Translations under genes and position numbers: made by a program
Shown here: in pieces, positions 10,281 to 22,520 of the stretch
How the letters are laid out: each line of letters starts with the position of its first letter
How positions within the stretch are numbered: the stretch's first letter is position 1
Origin: Proteles cristata cristata
Lineage: Eukaryota; Chordata; Mammalia; Carnivora; Hyaenidae
Assembly: GCA_017311185.1 (NCBI GenBank)
Contig: JAESUZ010003164.1
Location: 186,001 to 250,000, forward strand
Reading direction: 5' to 3'
Length of the DNA: 64,000 bases
The notes under the pieces: generated by a model
Told to the model about the DNA's origin: nothing
The model's database searches: none
The model's input: only the letters and a program-made list of their open reading frames with translations

Positions 10281-13200
10281 ACTATTCATACCTACTCTGT
10301 CTTGCTCCAAAAACATCACAGAGAACCTGAGATAGAGGGAAGTTATGGAAGGTTATAGAAACAGAAAAGTGAATGTTCAGCTGTATTTCTTTTGAGGATA
10401 TGTGTCTGTGCGTGTTAGTTTTCCTCTAGATATTACCAAAATAATAATGAGTACCTGAAGGTGTTCCTCACCTTATCATAAGTTTGTTATCTTTAAAGGT
10501 GCATCTTAGTGTAACTACTTACATATATAGAAAAATCTGCTGTTATAATACCTTTCCTAAAGTTATAATTTCATGTTTTATCCACCAAGACTGAATAAAA
10601 ATAGGATGATCACTTCTATCCCCAATCTTGTGAGCAAAAAATATTTTTGTAAGCAAAATATTAAGGCACCCAAGCTCTTTGAACTGAAAACATTATAGGC
10701 TTGGAAATGGCATCATCTCCTGATTTGTATAAGTATACATGTCTGCCTATATTTGCAAATGTCTCAATGTTTGCTCAAATAAAAATCAGCTGTTGGAAAT
10801 GTAAGGAATCTCCAGCTCTGAAAGATTATGCTCCTTAATTTGTTTTGAACCATATCATATATATGATATATATGATATGTGTATTTACTAACTAAACATT
10901 ATGGATTATAATGTTGGTTTAAACATTTATATGAAATTGTCAGAAATGAGATTCAGATGTAGAAGAGATGTTAAAAATGAGCTGTGAGAAATAGACTGTT
11001 GCTTTTCAATGTGTATAAAGTTTCAGTTATGGAAGATGAGAAAGTTTTAGGGTTCCGCTGGGCTTATAGTTGTGTTTGTAGTTAATGACTGTACATTGTG
11101 CTTCTAGCCAACAATACTGTATATTTAAAAGTTCTTATGTGGGTAGATTTCCTGTTATTTTTTAAACACAATTTAAAAACGAATGAATTGTATTACGCTT
11201 ACATTTCGTAAATTTGCAAATGAAGACCCAGGAATGTTAGCTGACTTTTCTAATATTAAAGACCTCATGGCTCACAAAGCCAAGATAACAGGTTCACACA
11301 ATACATGACCAACATCATACCATGTAGAGCCCGGCAATCATAGGAAAGCAATGCATTATAAGTATATTATTTCCTTGTTCAGTAAGCTTTTCTTCACACC
11401 TCTTTCTTAACTGCAGACTAACTCATGATTTCAAAATAGGCCCAGAAACTGGCTTCAACCTACATAGAAGCTGGCTAAAAGTCATGTCAGAAACAGATGT
11501 GCAGAGAGTGATAAGAATGCAGACTTGATGTGCTTGACAGATGACATCTTCACTATACCAAACAGCTGGATCAAGAAAAAAACAATTGACTCAAATGTCC
11601 AGATGTTTTATACAGATGTCCAAAGGATTAAATGAAAATGTAATTTCCATTCTGATGTTTACATAGCCAAAACCATTGAAAAACAATGCTTCAGGTGGTA
11701 ATAAATTTAGACATTTGAGAAAAATGCTGATAAACGAATGATATTTGGTTGACATTTTATCAATTTATTCTCATAAAATAATTTATATAATTTATATAAC
11801 TTACATGGACATATAACAATATATGAGTCCATAAATTGGCCACTGTATTTACTGGATAAAAAAGTATCACTTAGAAGAACCAAATGTCCCAGAGTCCCAA
11901 TTTTGAAATATGTTATTTCGTTAAGTGGGAGAAAAAGTCATCAAGAACCACCATTCCACATAATTATGATTACTAATCACCAGGAGAAAATTAGTCATTT
12001 CTCAAGAGATGTGACCATTGAAAACAAAATTATTTGAGAGTAGAGTCATGTTAAGAAGACTTAAACTTACACTTTGTACCGAATACTTACACATAGACCT
12101 TTCCATAAAATATCTTGATGGAAGAATTTTTCTGATAAATTAATGGGCATTGTTTTCAATTCTTGTGGAGATCAGTATATTTTTAAAAAATCAAAATATT
12201 ATTGACAAATTTTATGAAGTTCCAGGAATTTAAAAATCTTCATTTCTTAAACAACTAGAATTGACTATATTATTTCTTTCCTTAGATGGTCTAGTCATTA
12301 GGTACTGCAGTGGCTTGTACTCTTGATGGTAAATATTGAGGAAAACTTTATGCAGCCAATTAAACTCAACTTTGGGTGACTCTGGTTGAAGCAACCTAGA
12401 ATCCAGTAGCAGTCATTTGAGGACTCCACCAATCATCTCACTGGACTCTGTAAACTGTAGCCTGCCCCTACAGTCCATCTGTTATAGCCTCTGTAAAGAA
12501 CTAGATATTTATGTTAGACATATCACTTGGGATGCTAGGAGAAATCATACTTAGCTGAGTCAAGAAGACACACTTATGCTAAAACAACTCATTTATACCA
12601 GGTTTTATTTACTTGCTTTCTTTTGTTTTGTAAAATAAAATAAGTGTGATAACTTTAGGAATCTTTGAAGTACAAATAACTTATTCTTCTAGGTCTTCAT
12701 TACTGCTAATCATAACAAAGTCAGGAAAAAAGCAATCATTCATTCTTTCTCAGAGAACACTGTAAAGGTTTAAATATCCTTAAATGCGATTGTATAAGTC
12801 ATATGATTAAAGAGAGCTAATGAAGATATTCAAGATAACAGTAAATGTCTTCCCTAAACATTGATCGTGTGTAAATGTTTAAAAATTTTTTAAGCTAAAC
12901 ATTAACACCAACACAAATAAAAATAGATTAGAAACAAGAAAAAACAGTCACTTACAAGATATTTACCTTAATGAGCTGGATGAATGAAAGAAACAGCCAA
13001 ATAGATATGATGATGGATCTTCAACTATATTGAATGATAAATCACATCACATCTCATCTTGGAAGTAAAAGTAGGAGACTATCTAACAGCAGGTGTAGAC
13101 TTAGCAACTTATTTGGTTATTTTTCTCACATCCAATCTTTTTTTGAAATTAGCATATTTTAGCATCAACTCTTATCTTAATAAAAAGTAATCAAAAGAGC

Positions 13201-13443
13201 AAAATTCACTTGTGGGTCTATAAATATGTTGAGTTCAGTTCTTTTGAATAAACGCTTTACTAACATAAAAATGTTTTTTAAAGTGTTTCATCGGGTTTAT
13301 TTATTTCCTCAGAAATTTCCCAAATGTTTAAATCCCTTGGTTTCATCAACATAATTCTTAAGTAAATACTGATTGGAAAAAGTCAGGGTTCTGGCAAAAT
13401 ATAGATTGAAAAAGCAAATGATCACATCAACTGGATGTGTTTT
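10281..13443. other. Long repeat-poor interval
   Basis: About 3.1 kb with no CAN-SINE and no intact repeat. A possible old L1 3' terminus lies near 11095-11170 (ACAATACTGTATATTTAAAA, 'gtgggtagattt'). A near-palindromic AT stretch lies at 10851-10879. No coding signal is visible. Confidence 0.4.
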
Positions 13444-13456
13444 TACCCAATTTTTA

Positions 13457-13664
13457 AAAAATTTTTATGTTTATTTATTATTGAGACAGAAACAGAGCAT
13501 GAGTGGGGGAGGGCCAGAGAGAGAGATGGAGACACAGAATCCAAAGCAGGCTCCAGGCTCTGAGCTGTCAGCACAGAGCCCAACACAGGGCTTGAACCCA
13601 CGAACTGTGAAATCATGACCTGAGCCTGTCAGACGCTTAACTGACTGAGCCACCCAGGTGCTCC
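13457..13664 (-). mobile_element. CAN-SINE
   Basis: Antisense copy ending ACTGAGCCACCCAGGTGCTC. An approximate target duplication is TTACCCAATTTTTA at left and ATACCAAATTTTTT at right. It explains the frames 13373-13618 and 13471-13686. Confidence 0.94.
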
Positions 13665-13679
13665 ATACCAAATTTTTTA

Positions 13680-14516
13680 CCCTCATGTTAAATAGTTCTT
13701 AAGTGCACTGAAACAAATTGTCTTTCTTATAAGGATGAAATATTCTGGGAATAATTTTGTTTTCTGGAGTCTAAATGTACCTTGAGTTTTCCAATGATGA
13801 AGATTTGTCCACCTTTCTGATCTTCGTATTGAGATTTGCCAGCCATACCTGAATAATAATAGTAAGAGAATGCTGGATTCTAGCCTTGTTTCTATAAGTT
13901 TCAAATGTGTTAAAAGTTTGCCTTATTGCTGTAAACATTTATGTATTTATGCCTTCAGGAAACCTTTCTTAAAGAACCAGTAGGCCACAGGATAGAAAAG
14001 AGAAAATTAAATAAAAGTAGGAGTGATTTGATTCTAATCGATCTAAATGACTTCTACACATGTCAAAAAACAATGCCTGAAAAAATGTCATATAATCTCA
14101 TTTTCTTTTTCTTTAAGTGTTTGATGTTTTCGGGTACCCACTCTGTTAAAGATACTACCAGACATAGCACCTCAGATCGGCACCGAGAATGTACTACTTA
14201 ACATTATTTTATCAAATTGTTTTATAAAGAATAGTAAAGTGTGAGAGGAAAGGTTTCAGTAAAGGTTGTTTTTATCAGGAAGAAAGACTACGAAATGCCC
14301 TTAGAGTTAGACTTGAACAAAATAAGTCCCAGTGTATTGCAATTGTATTATTCCATATGCCCTGCTTGAAGACTTTGGTTACTTCAGAAGTACGGGATAC
14401 GCAGATAGTGTTCTCAGCATTTGTGAAAAGAATTCTATCCAACCAATAAATATTATTTATTAAATATACATACGATGTATAAACTTACATCTTTTACAGT
14501 TTAGAGAACCTAAATA
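13680..14516. other. Unassigned DNA
   Basis: No named repeat. Short frames of 73-86 codons have no recognisable domains. Confidence 0.35.
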
Positions 14517-14531
14517 AATAAGTGAAAACCA

Positions 14532-14733
14532 GAGGCACCTGGGTAGTTTGATCATTTAAGCATCTAACTCTTGGTTTCAGCTCAGGTCATGATCTCAGTT
14601 TCATGAGTTCGAGCCCTATATGGGGCTCTGTGCTTGCAACATGATGCCTACTTGGGATTTTCAATCTCTTCCTATCTCTCTGTTCCTCCCCTGCCCACAC
14701 CATCTCTCTCTCAAAATAAATAAACTTAAAACT
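14532..14733 (+). mobile_element. CAN-SINE, diverged
   Basis: The head GAGGCACCTGGGTAGTTTGA is followed by a 'ctcttggtttcagctcaggtc' variant. The target duplication is AATAAGTGAAAA (14517-14528) and AATAAGCGAAAA (14734-14745). Confidence 0.95.
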
Positions 14734-14849
14734 AATAAGCGAAAATTACATAGAACCTATTTTTCAAGAAATCAAAATTGTGGATTGTGAGGAGATATGT
14801 GAATGATTTACAAAATAATCTGTAACACGAATTCAAAACAGTAGAAACA

Positions 14850-15344
14850 CACACAAATAATAATTAGTCCTGCTTGAGGAGAATAAAAGAAATTTCTAGA
14901 CAAAGTAGTATTGGAATTAGATCTGGAGCAAGAGTATAATCTTAAGATCAAGGGGGAAAAAAGAACAATATAACCAAAATTAGAAAGTACTGATAAAACT
15001 GAGAAAGTTCCAGAGGCTGAGTGAGAGGCACGTGAGAGGAATAAGCAGAAATGCCGCTGCTGTAAAGGTGGGGCTTGAATTTGGAAAAGATTGTCCACTC
15101 TGTTGAATTTGGACTTAACTGAAGAGGATGAGGAAGAAAAAAATGCTCAAAGTCTTTATGATCTGATGGAGGTAAGGTACAACATAATGAGCTATTGAGT
15201 CCAAAACAATAATTCTATGGAAGATGGATACATATTTGGAGAGAGGTGGAGGATTGGAAAGGACAGAAGATATCAAGGCCATAGAGACAAGTCAGAAAAT
15301 TCCTACAGTTCAGGTGAACAAAGGCAGCACCTGGACTAGGCAAT
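14850..15344 (-). mobile_element. L2 LINE remnant, antisense
   Basis: Segments such as TAGAGACAAGTCAGAAAATT, 'cctacagttcaggtgaac' and 'acctggactagg' parallel the complement of L2 ORF ('gagaccagttaggaggctattgcagtagtccaggcgag ... cttggactagggtgg'). 'tttatgatctgatgg' parallels 'gacatgatctgac'. The left part is weaker. Confidence 0.5.
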
Positions 15345-15418
15345 AGGAAAGGAAAGAAAAGGAAGGGAAGGGAAGGAAAGGGAAGGGAAGGGAAGAGAAA
15401 GGGAGGGGAGGGGAGGGG
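15345..15418 (+). repeat. (GGGAA)n-type purine tract
   Basis: About 74 bp of A/G only, dominated by GGGAA and GGGGA units. Confidence 0.95.
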
Positions 15419-16230
15419 TCATAAGTACCAGCAGAAAATGAACTTAGATGTGTTCACTCCAAAGAGGAAAAAGCAGGGAAAACCCAAAGAACAAAACAAA
15501 ATGGAACCGTTGTTGAAATTGTCAGTGGATAGGGCGGTGGGGGGTGGGGAGTGAGATGATAGATGCAAAAGCCAGGCTAAAGCCCTTGCTGGCACCCTTT
15601 AAATCACCCTCAACATTCCTTCATTCTACAGTAAAATGTTTTTCTGAGATACTGTGTATTCTGAGGTCTTTTCTTGGTATTAAATGTGTCTAATTGGGAT
15701 GTTTGAGAGTAAGCCAGGAGATACTTGTCTTCATCATACATTGTGAAAGCATAGAACTGTTGCTATTATTAATTATTACTATTACTGTTGATATGGCAAT
15801 AGCTATTACTAGTACTAGTACTATACAATTGCTTATGCTAATACTGCAATTATAATTCCAAGTATATTACAATTACAATTGTGGTCACTACTAGACGCTA
15901 TCTAACCCCACCCGAGATACTTTGAGAATATACCTGACTCCACAGTAATTTGCTCTCATTGAGGAGATTACATTGTAAAAAGGAATTTTGTAGAAAATTC
16001 ACCTTTAAAACAAAAATGCAATAGTGATGGACTAATTGTATGATCTTTCCCATTAGCCACTCTAAAAAGGGCAACGTTCATCTACATGTACACATTCTGG
16101 TGAGTTATTTCTTAAACAGTCCATTTATTTAAAGTTACCACAGAGAAAGTAATTTGCTACCAGAAAGCATTATAACATCAGTCTTTGGATTCTGCTTTTC
16201 TGGATGTTATTTGTTTTATCATTTTAAATA
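15419..16230. other. Unassigned DNA
   Basis: A TTA/CTA-rich simple stretch lies at about 15762-15890. No gene. Confidence 0.35.
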
Positions 16231-16257
16231 CTTCTTTTTGTTTTTGTTTGTTTGTTT

Positions 16258-16470
16258 TATTAAAATTTTTCAACATTTATTTATTTTTGAGAGACAGAGA
16301 GAGACAGTGCGATCAGGGGAGGGATAGAGAGAGGGAGACACAGAATTTGAAGCAGGCTTCAGGCTCTGAGCTGTCAACACATAGCCTGGTGTGGGGCCTT
16401 ACCCACAAACCATGAGATCATGATTTGAGACGGAGTTGGATGCTTAACCAACTGAGCCACCCAGGCCACC
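16258..16470 (-). mobile_element. CAN-SINE
   Basis: Antisense copy. A (TTTG)n-like stretch at 16238-16257 adjoins the T end. It ends with ACTGAGCCACCCAGGCCACC. The likely target is CTTCTTTTTG on the left and CTTCTGTGTT on the right. Confidence 0.93.
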
Positions 16471-16504
16471 CTTCTGTGTTTGCTTTAAAGGGAGTAGCAG
16501 GGGG

Positions 16505-16640
16505 ATGGTCAGGTGCCTGATGGGTATTAATGAGGGCACTCTTTGGAATGAGCACTGGGTATTATATGTAAGTGATGAATCACTAAATTCTACTCTTAAA
16601 ACCAATATTACACTATATGTTAAGCGACTTAAATTTAAAT
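16505..16640 (+). mobile_element. Carnivore L1 3' end
   Basis: It reads CTGATGGGTATTAATGAGGG, GAATGAGCACTGGGTATTAT, AAGTGATGAATCACTAAATT and 'accaatattacactatatgtt', the same order as at 1.6-1.8 and 56.1 kb. Confidence 0.85.
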
Positions 16641-17310
16641 CAAATCTTGGAAGAAATAAAAAGGAAGATGCTAGTTGAAAAAAAATATTTCCTAAAGATT
16701 AGATCAATAACATATTTTAAATTAAACTGGTAATGTCTATCATTTTAAAATAAGAATAATAGAAAAGCACAAAGTAAAGTTCTGTAAAAGAATGTCTTAA
16801 TGATTATTAATATTCAAAGAACACATACACATTTTTAATTAAGTTTGATTTATATTATACATACAATTTTATTTCACTTAAAATTAATATTTACTTAAGT
16901 TTGTTAAACCTCCTTAAACTTTTCTTCAAAACCTTAACTTTTGATGATGACATAATTTGCTCTCCTAAAGCATAACTAATCATTTTTCTAGTTTTGGACA
17001 GTTAGGTTGTTCACCAAATATTTCCATCATGCTGTGAAGATATTCATGGTACATAAAGGTCTGTCCCTATCTCTGATGATTTTTATATTCTTGTTTACTA
17101 AAAGTAATCAGTTGATAGAATATGAATATTTTAATGGATCTTACTATATATTACATATATTACTATGCGACACAGTAATGAAAAAGGTCAGTTTGATAAA
17201 TATGAAATAACATTGTCTTGTTTTATCACATTTTTAAGGTAAAACACTTTTTGGTAATTATCAGTCCCTAGTGTCTTTTATAAATTGCCTCAAGGCATAT
17301 TGCAGAGACG
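16641..17310. other. Unassigned AT-rich DNA
   Basis: Nothing recognised. Confidence 0.35.
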
Positions 17311-17314
17311 AGGT

Positions 17315-17595
17315 AAAGCAAGTTGGTTATAGACTTCGATTTGAGAGCTGGATGTCCTAGATTCAAATCCTGCTCTGCTAGTAACTTATTCAGTTATGTT
17401 CAGCAAACTACTTAGTCTCTCTGTGACTAAGGTTTGTATTTTTGTGTTTACCTCCCCCCCTCCCACAGTATGGGGAAGAAAATATATCTACAATGTGGAC
17501 TTGAGATGATCGAAAGCTTTACTATGCATAAAATACTTAGACCAGGAATGGGCACTTCTAAATGGTCAATAAATGCTAGTTATTATTATTGTTAG
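17315..17595 (+). mobile_element. MIR SINE, near full length
   Basis: It shows the MIR order: 'ggttatagacttcgatttgagagctgg', GATTCAAATCCTGCTCTGCT, 'agtaacttattc', 'cttagtctctctgtgac', and the terminal GGTCAATAAATGCTAGTTAT. It is one of the best preserved MIRs here. Confidence 0.88.
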
Positions 17596-17721
17596 ATGCA
17601 CTTAATAGTCTTCATCTACTTTTCATTAAGTCATTTTCTCATTTTGATTGAAATTCTTATGTATACAAATAATACAATTTGCCCCACATATCTACTGCAA
17701 AGATTTTTTGTTTGCCTTTTA

Positions 17722-17912
17722 TATATTTTTAAGTATATTTTATTTCTTTTAAGAGAGAGAGAACAGGGAAGGGGCAGAGAGAGAGGGAGGGAGAGAGAAT
17801 TCCAAGTAGGCTCCGCAGCCTCAGTGGGGCTCTATCTCATTAACTGCAGGATCATGACCTGAGCAGAAATCAAGAGTCAGACATCCAGCTGACTGAGTCA
17901 TCCAGTCACCTC
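17722..17912 (-). mobile_element. CAN-SINE, diverged
   Basis: A perfect 13-bp target duplication TGTTTGCCTTTTA lies at 17709-17721 and 17913-17925. The B-box region is damaged. It lies head-to-head with the next SINE, 28 bp away. Confidence 0.95.
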
Positions 17913-17940
17913 TGTTTGCCTTTTAAATAAGGCTATTTGA

Positions 17941-18130
17941 GGGGCACCTGGGCAGCTCAGTTGGTTAAGTGCCTAACTTCGGCTCAGGTCATGATCTCAC
18001 AGTTCATGAGTTTGAGCCCTGCGTTGGGCTGTTCGCTGTCCGCTCCGAGCCTGCTTCAGATCTTCTGTTCTCCCTGTGCTTCTCCCCAACTCTGTCTTTC
18101 GAAAATAAACCTTTTTAAAAAAATTCTACT
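17941..18130 (+). mobile_element. CAN-SINE
   Basis: The head GGGGCACCTGGGCAGCTCAG is followed by a shortened CT region. A probable target duplication is GCTATTTGAG (17932-17941) and GTTATTTGAG (18131-18140). The 170-codon frame 17937-18449 starts in this SINE and runs into unassigned DNA. Confidence 0.94.
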
Positions 18131-18140
18131 GTTATTTGAG

Positions 18141-18828
18141 ATATCTAACACTTTAAATTTCAGGCAGTGTCATTTATTAATAAAACAAGACATTTTGACC
18201 TCTCATTTCTCTTCTGGCTCATTAAACTTTGTAGATATCTCTAAAATGCTTTTAAATCATATCTCACATTTCCAAAAGACTGCATCTACAGAGTATGTAA
18301 GACATGCATGTAAAGTTTGCAGTGTGTTGATTTTGATGAAGTTATTTTGGGGGAGGCTAAATTATTTATTTTTAGGGATAATTTTTCTTTTTAGACAACA
18401 AAGATTCAGGGCCTTTTATGGCTTTGATATAATCATTAGACTTCTATGAAATGGACATGTTACTAAACTAACCAAATGGGTCTCATTTGTTTTCGATACA
18501 GACTGATATGTAATATGATTTACGGGCCAATCAGAGGCCTCTTATTTCACATCTTGAACCCACTCAGATTGCTCTGCTTTTTACCCCTTGTTTCTCTGAA
18601 GCCTCCGCAGTGGAACCCAACTCTGTGAGTGCTTGCCCAGCCCTGCCACAGTGATTGGCTGATAACCTGGCCAGGGCCCAATCCTACAGCACCTTACCCC
18701 ATGGACACTGAACATCTCCCCCTTCTTCTTCCTGCCAGAATTGCCAGGGAAGGAACGTCTGGAAGGCAAACCTGACCAATTGGAGGTGGAAATCCAGAGG
18801 CCATATCCTCCTCCTTTCTCTTCCCATC
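18141..18828. other. Unassigned DNA, GC-rich right half
   Basis: From about 18590 to 18830 the base composition is richer in G/C than the surroundings. The stretch GTGATTGGCTGATAACCTGG resembles parts of old mammalian repeats but I cannot name one. Three short overlapping frames have no recognisable domain. Confidence 0.35.
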
Positions 18829-19196
18829 TGGGCTGCTCAGACAGAAACACCATAAGCAGGGTGGCTTGTAAACAACAGAAATTTGTTTTTCACAGCTCTG
18901 GATGCTATACATCCAACATCAGGATGCCACCATCGTTAACTTCTGGTGAGATCTCTCCTCCTGGTTGCAGATGGCTGACTTCTCCTTGTGTCCTCACACA
19001 GCAGAGCCAGGGGAGTAAGTGAGCTCTCCCCAGACTCTTCCAAGGGTCCTAATCAAATCATGGGGACTCCACCCTCATGACCTTACCTAACCCCAATCAC
19101 CTCCTAATCACCTGAAGTCCCCACCTCTTAATATCATCACATTGGGAAGTACATTTTCAACATATGAAGGGGAGGGGGGACATATTCAGCCTGGAA
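18829..19196 (-). mobile_element. ERVL-MaLR LTR (MST/MLT1 group), antisense
   Basis: The plus strand shows the complement of a MaLR LTR: GGTGGCTTGTAAACAACAGA, 'cacagctctgga', TTGTGTCCTCACACAGCAGA, 'catgaccttacctaaccccaatcacctcc', and 'atatcatcacattggg' with 'caacatatgaag'. No internal region is adjacent. Confidence 0.88.
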
Positions 19197-19640
19197 CATT
19201 CCCATCCCACTACAGACTATCCTGAGATACAGAACATAAGTTCTTGTCAGACAGTTCTGATAGATCAAGATATTTGTCCCTAATCCAAGCAGGGCCAGCT
19301 GGTAGCATATTCTCCTGTGCTCTCTTTCCTCCACTGCTTTTCTTCCCTTACCCCTCACTTTCACTACTCTTGGATCGCACTTTCTAATAAAATAGTGACA
19401 CACAAATTCATGCCTCAGGCTCTGATTTCTGAGGATCCAAGATACCAGTGAACTAAAAAAGAAAATCTTGGCAGAACAGAAAAGAGCATTCTCAGCGTAA
19501 CCCTATTTCAGCTAAATTCTATGTTATTGATTTTGGTACCCAAGTCACTGCCATACTTCTGTGATATACTTAGTGTCTTGTTATAATGCAGCACCAAGTC
19601 ATAGAATTAAAATAAACTGAGAATGTGATGACCTGTTATG
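19197..19640. other. Unassigned DNA
   Basis: No gene or repeat recognised. Confidence 0.35.
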
Positions 19641-19645
19641 TTTTT

Positions 19646-19869
19646 AATAAATTTTTTTAATGTTTTTATTTTTGAGCGAGAGAGACACAAAGCACAAGTG
19701 GGGGAGGGGCAGAGAGAGGCAAAGACACAGAATCTGAAGGCAGCTCCAGGCTCTGAGCTGTCAGTACAGAGCCCAATGACAGAGGTCTCAAACTCACAAA
19801 CCTCCATGCGATCATGACCTGAGCTGAAGTCAGTTGGATGCTTAACCAACTGAATCACCCAGGCACCCC
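19646..19869 (-). mobile_element. CAN-SINE
   Basis: Antisense copy with TTTTTGAGCGAGAGAGACAC near the left and ACTGAATCACCCAGGCACCC at the right. Target duplication is not clear. Confidence 0.94.
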
Positions 19870-19879
19870 TTGATATTTT

Positions 19880-20599
19880 TTGGATAACCTAAACACCCAA
19901 ATAACTGATGAGTTCATGAAAATATGGAGACATAGATAATTAAGTAATTAAAAAATATTTCCCTTTGTTTTTAACAAAAGTAAGGTAATAAATTATTTTT
20001 ATTATGACATAAGGGATACATTATTCTCAATTTAAGGTTTAAATAAAATATTTAGCCAGACAGAGAAAACATCTTTGATAAAGCATTGTATAAAGGAGCA
20101 TAAGAGAGAAAACATTTGGCCAAAAAGTAATTCAATATATTTATATTGTATTTCATTTTAAAGTTTTAATAAAATTATAAAAAGGCTTTCTCCTGAAATT
20201 TTTTCTTTGTAAGTTGTATTTTCTGTGATGAATATTTGAAAAGGCTTGCTTTTCTTATACCTAGCAATATTTAGCAAATAAAAAATAATTACAAGATTAG
20301 ATACTTAAGAGAATTAGTGTAAGTAAAATAATAATGTGTAAATCTTAAAGAACTAGGTATTTCCCTGTGGATTGGAGCAGATGGGTGGAGCTGAAGCACC
20401 AGGAGACACTATTGCCCAGGGCAAAAGGAATGAAATCCAGAGAGCAGCTCATGAACACTACAATACTTTCATTATAATCTATGGTATTTTTCTTCTGTAG
20501 GAGGTATTGTAACACAACCTAGTTTTTATGAAACGCTGCTGTGTAGGGGGTGATTTGGTGCAACAACAATGACGACAAAAAAAGGGGGCGATATATACT
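19880..20599. other. Unassigned AT-rich DNA
   Basis: Nothing recognised. Confidence 0.35.
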
Positions 20600-20765
20600 G
20601 CCACTTCAGGGCAAAGTGACAAAGGAACTTTGAAGAAATTATTTAAGTTCATTGAAACTCAGTGTCTTTCTAAGGCAGAGGTAAACAATAACTATCCCAG
20701 AGGAATTTCTGTAAGAATGTAAAAAACAGTAAAACAACATGTATTAAGTTATCATATAATGGAAG
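20600..20765 (+). mobile_element. MIR-like SINE fragment
   Basis: The blocks 'gaaattatttaag', AAACTCAGTGTCTTTCTAAG, 'ataactatcccagagga' and 'aagaatgtaaaaaacagtaaaacaacatg' follow the MIR 3' half ('ttacttaacctctctgtgcctcagtttcc ... ataatagtacctacc'). Confidence 0.5.
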
Positions 20766-22309
20766 TGTCAGTAAAAGTGGATCTTCTATTCTCTTGTAGA
20801 AGAACCTCTTGACTATTAAAATGGTAGACACAGCATGGCTTGGGCTTCACCTATTGTACATAGTAGTCGCATTTGATCAGCAGGAGATTGAAATGAAATG
20901 TTGAACCATTATGATATTATTACTGCTATCTCCCTGTAGAGAAGACTGTCTTAGACATCTCTTGTGTCCTGCCCCCACCACGTAGGTCACCTTCTCCAGT
21001 CGTGGCTGCGGTCCCCAGTTTTGCACAAGTGTAATCTGGCAGCACTTCCTCTCAGCTGTAATGCAGACATTGCACCCTTGCCCTTGAGCAACTTGAGTTT
21101 ACAGGACAACGAATGCGCTGTTGGGCAATCTTTGGTAAATGGAAATAGGTATTCATGGGTTAATGCTCCCTAACTGCAATGGGTAATATAGTGGACTATT
21201 CTTAGAGAGGATAATTCTGAGACACATTCTAAAGAGCAGCCCTCAGAAGTACCTGGCAGAATCTAAGCCCAGTTTCACACAGTGGTATCAGTTCAACTCA
21301 AGAATGTCTCCTGGTTTGACTTTAACTCCTTCTCACCTTTCACTTTCCCCAGCCACAGGCCAACAAAAATTACCTGCATTTAAGCTCTTATTTCAGGCTC
21401 TTCTTTGGGGCTAGTAGGATGGAGGAAATCCAGGGTAAAGTGAAGCCACTAAGGTATTAATTAAAACCTGTTAATAGGATGGTGACTTGTAGTGTCCCAA
21501 ATGGAAAAAAAAAATAGTTATTTTGCCAACATTATAGGAATAGTAGTAAAAACTTTAATACATTTAAGATTTGCTAACTTCAGTAATTTAAATAAAAATT
21601 CAAAAGCTACTGCTATTCTAAACAAATAAGGCAACTAGTGTCCAAGTGGTCATCTTCTAAGAGTGAAGTCTATCTGTTGTTTTTCAATATGTTCAAATGG
21701 AATGAAGCCAGAACACTGAGGAGTTATGGAATTTCCTTACTGCTTTGCTTGGCAGAAATTCCTAGTGCAATTAGAATTCACCTAACTGCAGTTTATGCTT
21801 TATCTTTTACATGAATCATGCACAGAGTTTCAGAAAGACATGAGCTATTGGAAAACACTGATGTCTTTCCCACAAAACTTTCAACATTACAGCTGCTCTT
21901 TCCCCACCCCCTCACCTTTCTCTCTAATTCTCAGGGAACAAGGGGATTGTAACAACTAACACTATGGATTCTACTTATACAGACTCTCTTGTGTTTTTCC
22001 ACAACAAAGAGGTACTTTACCATTTCTGTTACAAGTCTCATTTAAAATTTTTCTCCATTTTTGTCCTTCTGGGCATATATAATTAATGACCTAAAACACT
22101 CTGGAAAGGAGCTTCTGAGTATGAAGTCCATAGACTGTAGGACCGGAGTCTTGTATGGACAATGCCCAGATTGCCATCACACTTGTTTATGATCGGGGGT
22201 GGGGGTTTCTTCTGGATGATGTGCTGTACACAGTCTTCATGGCCACCTCTCCCATTATGATTTCCACCTGCTCCATTCTACACATTTCACCACCAAATAA
22301 AAGTCACAA
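20766..22309. other. Unassigned DNA
   Basis: About 1.5 kb. The block 20940-21280 is richer in GC and has the texture of an old interspersed repeat, but I cannot name it. A frame at 20964-21173 has no domain. Confidence 0.35.
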
Positions 22310-22311
22310 AT

Positions 22312-22520
22312 CCTCAGCTAGCACTTATTATGGCAGGTGGTACTCTAGTCTTTACAAAAATCAGCTCCATGAATCTTCTTTAATCCCCGAGGAGGTTATA
22401 AAATTAAGGCAGAGAATAGTCAAAGAGCTTCCCAAGATGACACACTGAGTAAGTTCCAGGAGCTTTTTGAGATTCACATCTGAGCTGTTCAGCCCTGTGT
22501 CTGTGCTCTTAAGTGGTACA
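22312..22520 (-). mobile_element. MIR SINE, antisense
   Basis: It reads AGCACTTATTATGGCAGGTG, 'gaatcttctttaatccccgaggaggtt', 'agagcttcccaagatgacacactgagtaag', 'gattcacatctgagctg', and 'tgtgctcttaagtgg'. Each matches the complement of MIR in order. Confidence 0.72.

Noticed and set aside
10851..10879. Near-palindromic ATATCATATATATGATAT stretch
   Set aside because: Short AT-only palindromes are common by chance in DNA of this composition.
17937..18449. 170-codon open frame, the longest in the window
   Set aside because: It starts inside the CAN-SINE at 17941 and reads through its tail into AT-rich DNA. No domain and no exon context.
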